In this document: piece by piece, positions 5,870 to 7,417 of the stretch
Numbering within the stretch: position 1 is the stretch's first letter
Layout of the letters: each line of letters starts with the position of its first letter
NCBI GenBank assembly: GCA_946062035.1
Contig: CAMGTS010000059.1
Span: 1 to 7,417, forward strand
Source: an uncultured Bacteroidales bacterium
GTDB taxonomy: Bacteria; Bacteroidota; Bacteroidia; Bacteroidales; UBA932
Direction of reading: 5' to 3'
Length of the DNA: 7,417 bases
Notes under the pieces: model-generated
What the model saw: the letters and a program-made list of their open reading frames with translations, nothing else
Database searches by the model: none
What the model was told of the DNA's origin: nothing
Program-made: the position numbers and the translations under genes

Positions 5870-7417
5870 TCAGATTTTTCTGAACCTCAGCAACAGCGAA
5901 TTACTTACAACACAAACACTTGACATGGCCATAGCCGCACCAGCTATCATCGGATCTAAAAGAAAACCGTTAACAGGATAGAGCACTCCGGCTGACACAG
6001 GAATCGCTATTATGTTGTAGACAAACGCCCAAAAGAGATTCATCTTTATTGTCCTTTCGGTTTTCTTAGAGAGGTTTATCGCCTTTATTATTTTCCGCAG
6101 GTCCGAAGAGACTATTGTCATTTTCGCACTTTCCATCGCTATATCACTTCCGTTCCCCATGGCGATCCCGACATCAGCACGGGCAAGGGCGGCACTGTCA
6201 TTGATACCGTCCCCTACCATCGCAACAATTTTTCCCTCGGCCTGAAGTGTTTTCACAAAACCCTCTTTTTCCGCAGGGAGCACCTGCGCCCTATACTCAT
6301 CTATACCGCATAGCTTTGCGATAACCGCAGTTGTCTTCTCGTTGTCTCCGCTCAACATAAGAACCTCGATTCCGTTTTTGCGCAACTCTCTGACCGCCTC
6401 AGACGAAGTCGGTTTGACGGCATCCGCAACGGCGACGACCCCCAGGCATTCGCCGGAACTGTTTTCGGATGAAACATAATGCGGCTTCTCTTCCGCCCTA
6501 CATTGTACCTCGGAATGCAGCTTCGCAAAATACACGATACTGAACGCCTTTGACATAAAATCATCAGCAGCCTTCGCGAAATCCTCCGGAACATATACAC
6601 CATACTCTTTCAGAAGTTCGGCGGTTCCGGCCAAATAGGTCACAATCTCTGAATTATTTATGACTACACCCGATACGCCTTTTCCTGAGTGGTTCTCAAA
6701 TTTATCGATATCCACCTGAGAGTTTCCTGTATACGCAGATGCTATCGCCAAGGCGATCGGATGCTGGGAATGAGACTCCAAAGCGGCAAGTACAGCTTTT
6801 GCCCCGTCATCTTCATTGCGCCAGTAACTATCCGTAACAGACGGTTTCCCCATCGTCAAAGTGCCTGTCTTATCCAAAATCACCGTGTCTATAGTCCTCG
6901 CCCTTTCCATCGCCTCAGCGTCTCTGATAAGTATACCGTTTTCCGCTCCTCTGCCTATTCCTACCATAATAGCCGTAGGTGTCGCAAGTCCGAGTGCGCA
7001 AGGGCACGCAATGACAAGCACTGTAACCAAAGAGAGCATTCCGAGAGTGAAGTACCCTGATAAATTCCAGATTATGAATGAGATGACCGCAATCCCTATG
7101 ACGGTAGGGACAAAGACCGACGCTATCCTGTCCGCAAGTTTTTGCGACGGTGCATGACTGCCCTGAGCCTCTTTTACGAGCTTGATTATATTGGCGAGGA
7201 GAGTCTCGGCACCCACTTTCTCAGCGATGAAAACAAAACTTCCGTTCTGATTGATTGTACCGCCGAAAACTTTCGAACCGCACTTCTTTTCAACTGGTAT
7301 GCTCTCTCCGCTTAACATACTTTCATCTACAAAAGACTCTCCTTCAAGCACCTCCCCGTCAGTAGCTATTTTTTCCCCGGCCTTGACAAGGACATGCTGT
7401 CCTACTTTCAGGGCTTT
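5870..7417 (-). CDS. copA: Copper-translocating P1B-type ATPase, C-terminal part (5' end outside window)
   Basis: Exports Cu+ across the cytoplasmic membrane using ATP. The frame is open to the right edge, giving 515 residues; the start, any N-terminal metal-binding domain, the first membrane helices and part of the actuator domain are missing. Visible, in fragment numbering: actuator loop SGESIPV (36-42, usually TGES), a membrane helix pair before the transport motif CPC (138-140) in ACPCALGLATP, the phosphorylation motif DKTGT (182-186, aspartyl-phosphate on D182), the nucleotide-binding HP (219-220), GDN (357-359) and GDGIND (402-407). The last helices carry YN (467-468) and MSS (498-500), the copper-specific TM7/TM8 signatures, so Cu+ is preferred over Zn/Cd. 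An unusual stretch of about 25 residues lies at 299-323. The protein ends in a short basic tail (LLLRFRKI). A GTG at 7351 is in frame but cannot be the start because it would remove half of the actuator domain. Confidence 0.95.
   Translation of the reverse strand, partial: KALKVGQHVLVKAGEKIATDGEVLEGESFVDESMLSGESIPVEKKCGSKVFGGTINQNGSFVFIAEKVGAETLLANIIKLVKEAQGSHAPSQKLADRIASVFVPTVIGIAVISFIIWNLSGYFTLGMLSLVTVLVIACPCALGLATPTAIMVGIGRGAENGILIRDAEAMERARTIDTVILDKTGTLTMGKPSVTDSYWRNEDDGAKAVLAALESHSQHPIALAIASAYTGNSQVDIDKFENHSGKGVSGVVINNSEIVTYLAGTAELLKEYGVYVPEDFAKAADDFMSKAFSIVYFAKLHSEVQCRAEEKPHYVSSENSSGECLGVVAVADAVKPTSSEAVRELRKNGIEVLMLSGDNEKTTAVIAKLCGIDEYRAQVLPAEKEGFVKTLQAEGKIVAMVGDGINDSAALARADVGIAMGNGSDIAMESAKMTIVSSDLRKIIKAINLSKKTERTIKMNLFWAFVYNIIAIPVSAGVLYPVNGFLLDPMIAGAAMAMSSVCVVSNSLLLRFRKI

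Noticed and set aside
6689..7157. Two overlapping plus-strand open frames inside copA
   Set aside because: Antisense to conserved P-type ATPase motifs; the sequence looks like a coding shadow.

Overview
The window looks like the chromosome of an anaerobic member of the Bacteroidota, probably Bacteroidales. The evidence is the gene content (anaerobic ribonucleotide reductase with its activase, a small HsdR-N-type nuclease gene beside holA, a RhuM-family remnant), promoter boxes matching the Bacteroidota -7 consensus TAnnTTTG directly upstream of starts, and the lack of clear Shine-Dalgarno sequences. The genus cannot be told from the sequence alone.

Layout from left to right. At 1-537 (minus) is the N-terminal half of a tRNA CCA-adding enzyme, cut by the window edge. 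At 541-957 (minus), three bases upstream of it, is a small stand-alone PD-(D/E)XK nuclease-like protein of the HsdR N-terminal type. A 52-bp divergent spacer carries a -7 box on each strand, each so close to its ATG that both mRNAs should be nearly leaderless. At 1010-2062 (plus) is the DNA polymerase III delta subunit (holA). It converges on 2196-2786 (minus), a RhuM-family gene broken by a frameshift and by a large internal deletion. That remnant abuts nrdG (2783-3250, minus), the radical-SAM activase, which follows nrdD (3341-5542, minus), the anaerobic ribonucleoside-triphosphate reductase. A terminator-like hairpin lies between nrdD and nrdG on their coding strand. A 327-bp gap upstream of nrdD holds its likely promoter and a 7-bp inverted repeat. 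From 5870 to the right edge (minus) is the C-terminal part of a CopA-type copper-exporting P1B ATPase.

How the genes work together. NrdD and NrdG form one system: NrdG uses SAM and a 4Fe-4S cluster to install the glycyl radical on NrdD, which then makes dNTPs without oxygen. The hairpin between them suggests that nrdG is transcribed less than nrdD, as suits a catalytic activase. The left block is housekeeping: tRNA 3'-end maturation, a probable DNA-processing nuclease and clamp loading. The copper ATPase is a separate metal-homeostasis function. I see no CRISPR array, RNA gene, intact mobile element or recognisable multi-gene defence cluster. The points most worth a second look are the nrdD/nrdG hairpin, the reconstructable RhuM pseudogene, the leaderless divergent promoters, the orphan nuclease domain and an insertion in the copper ATPase.
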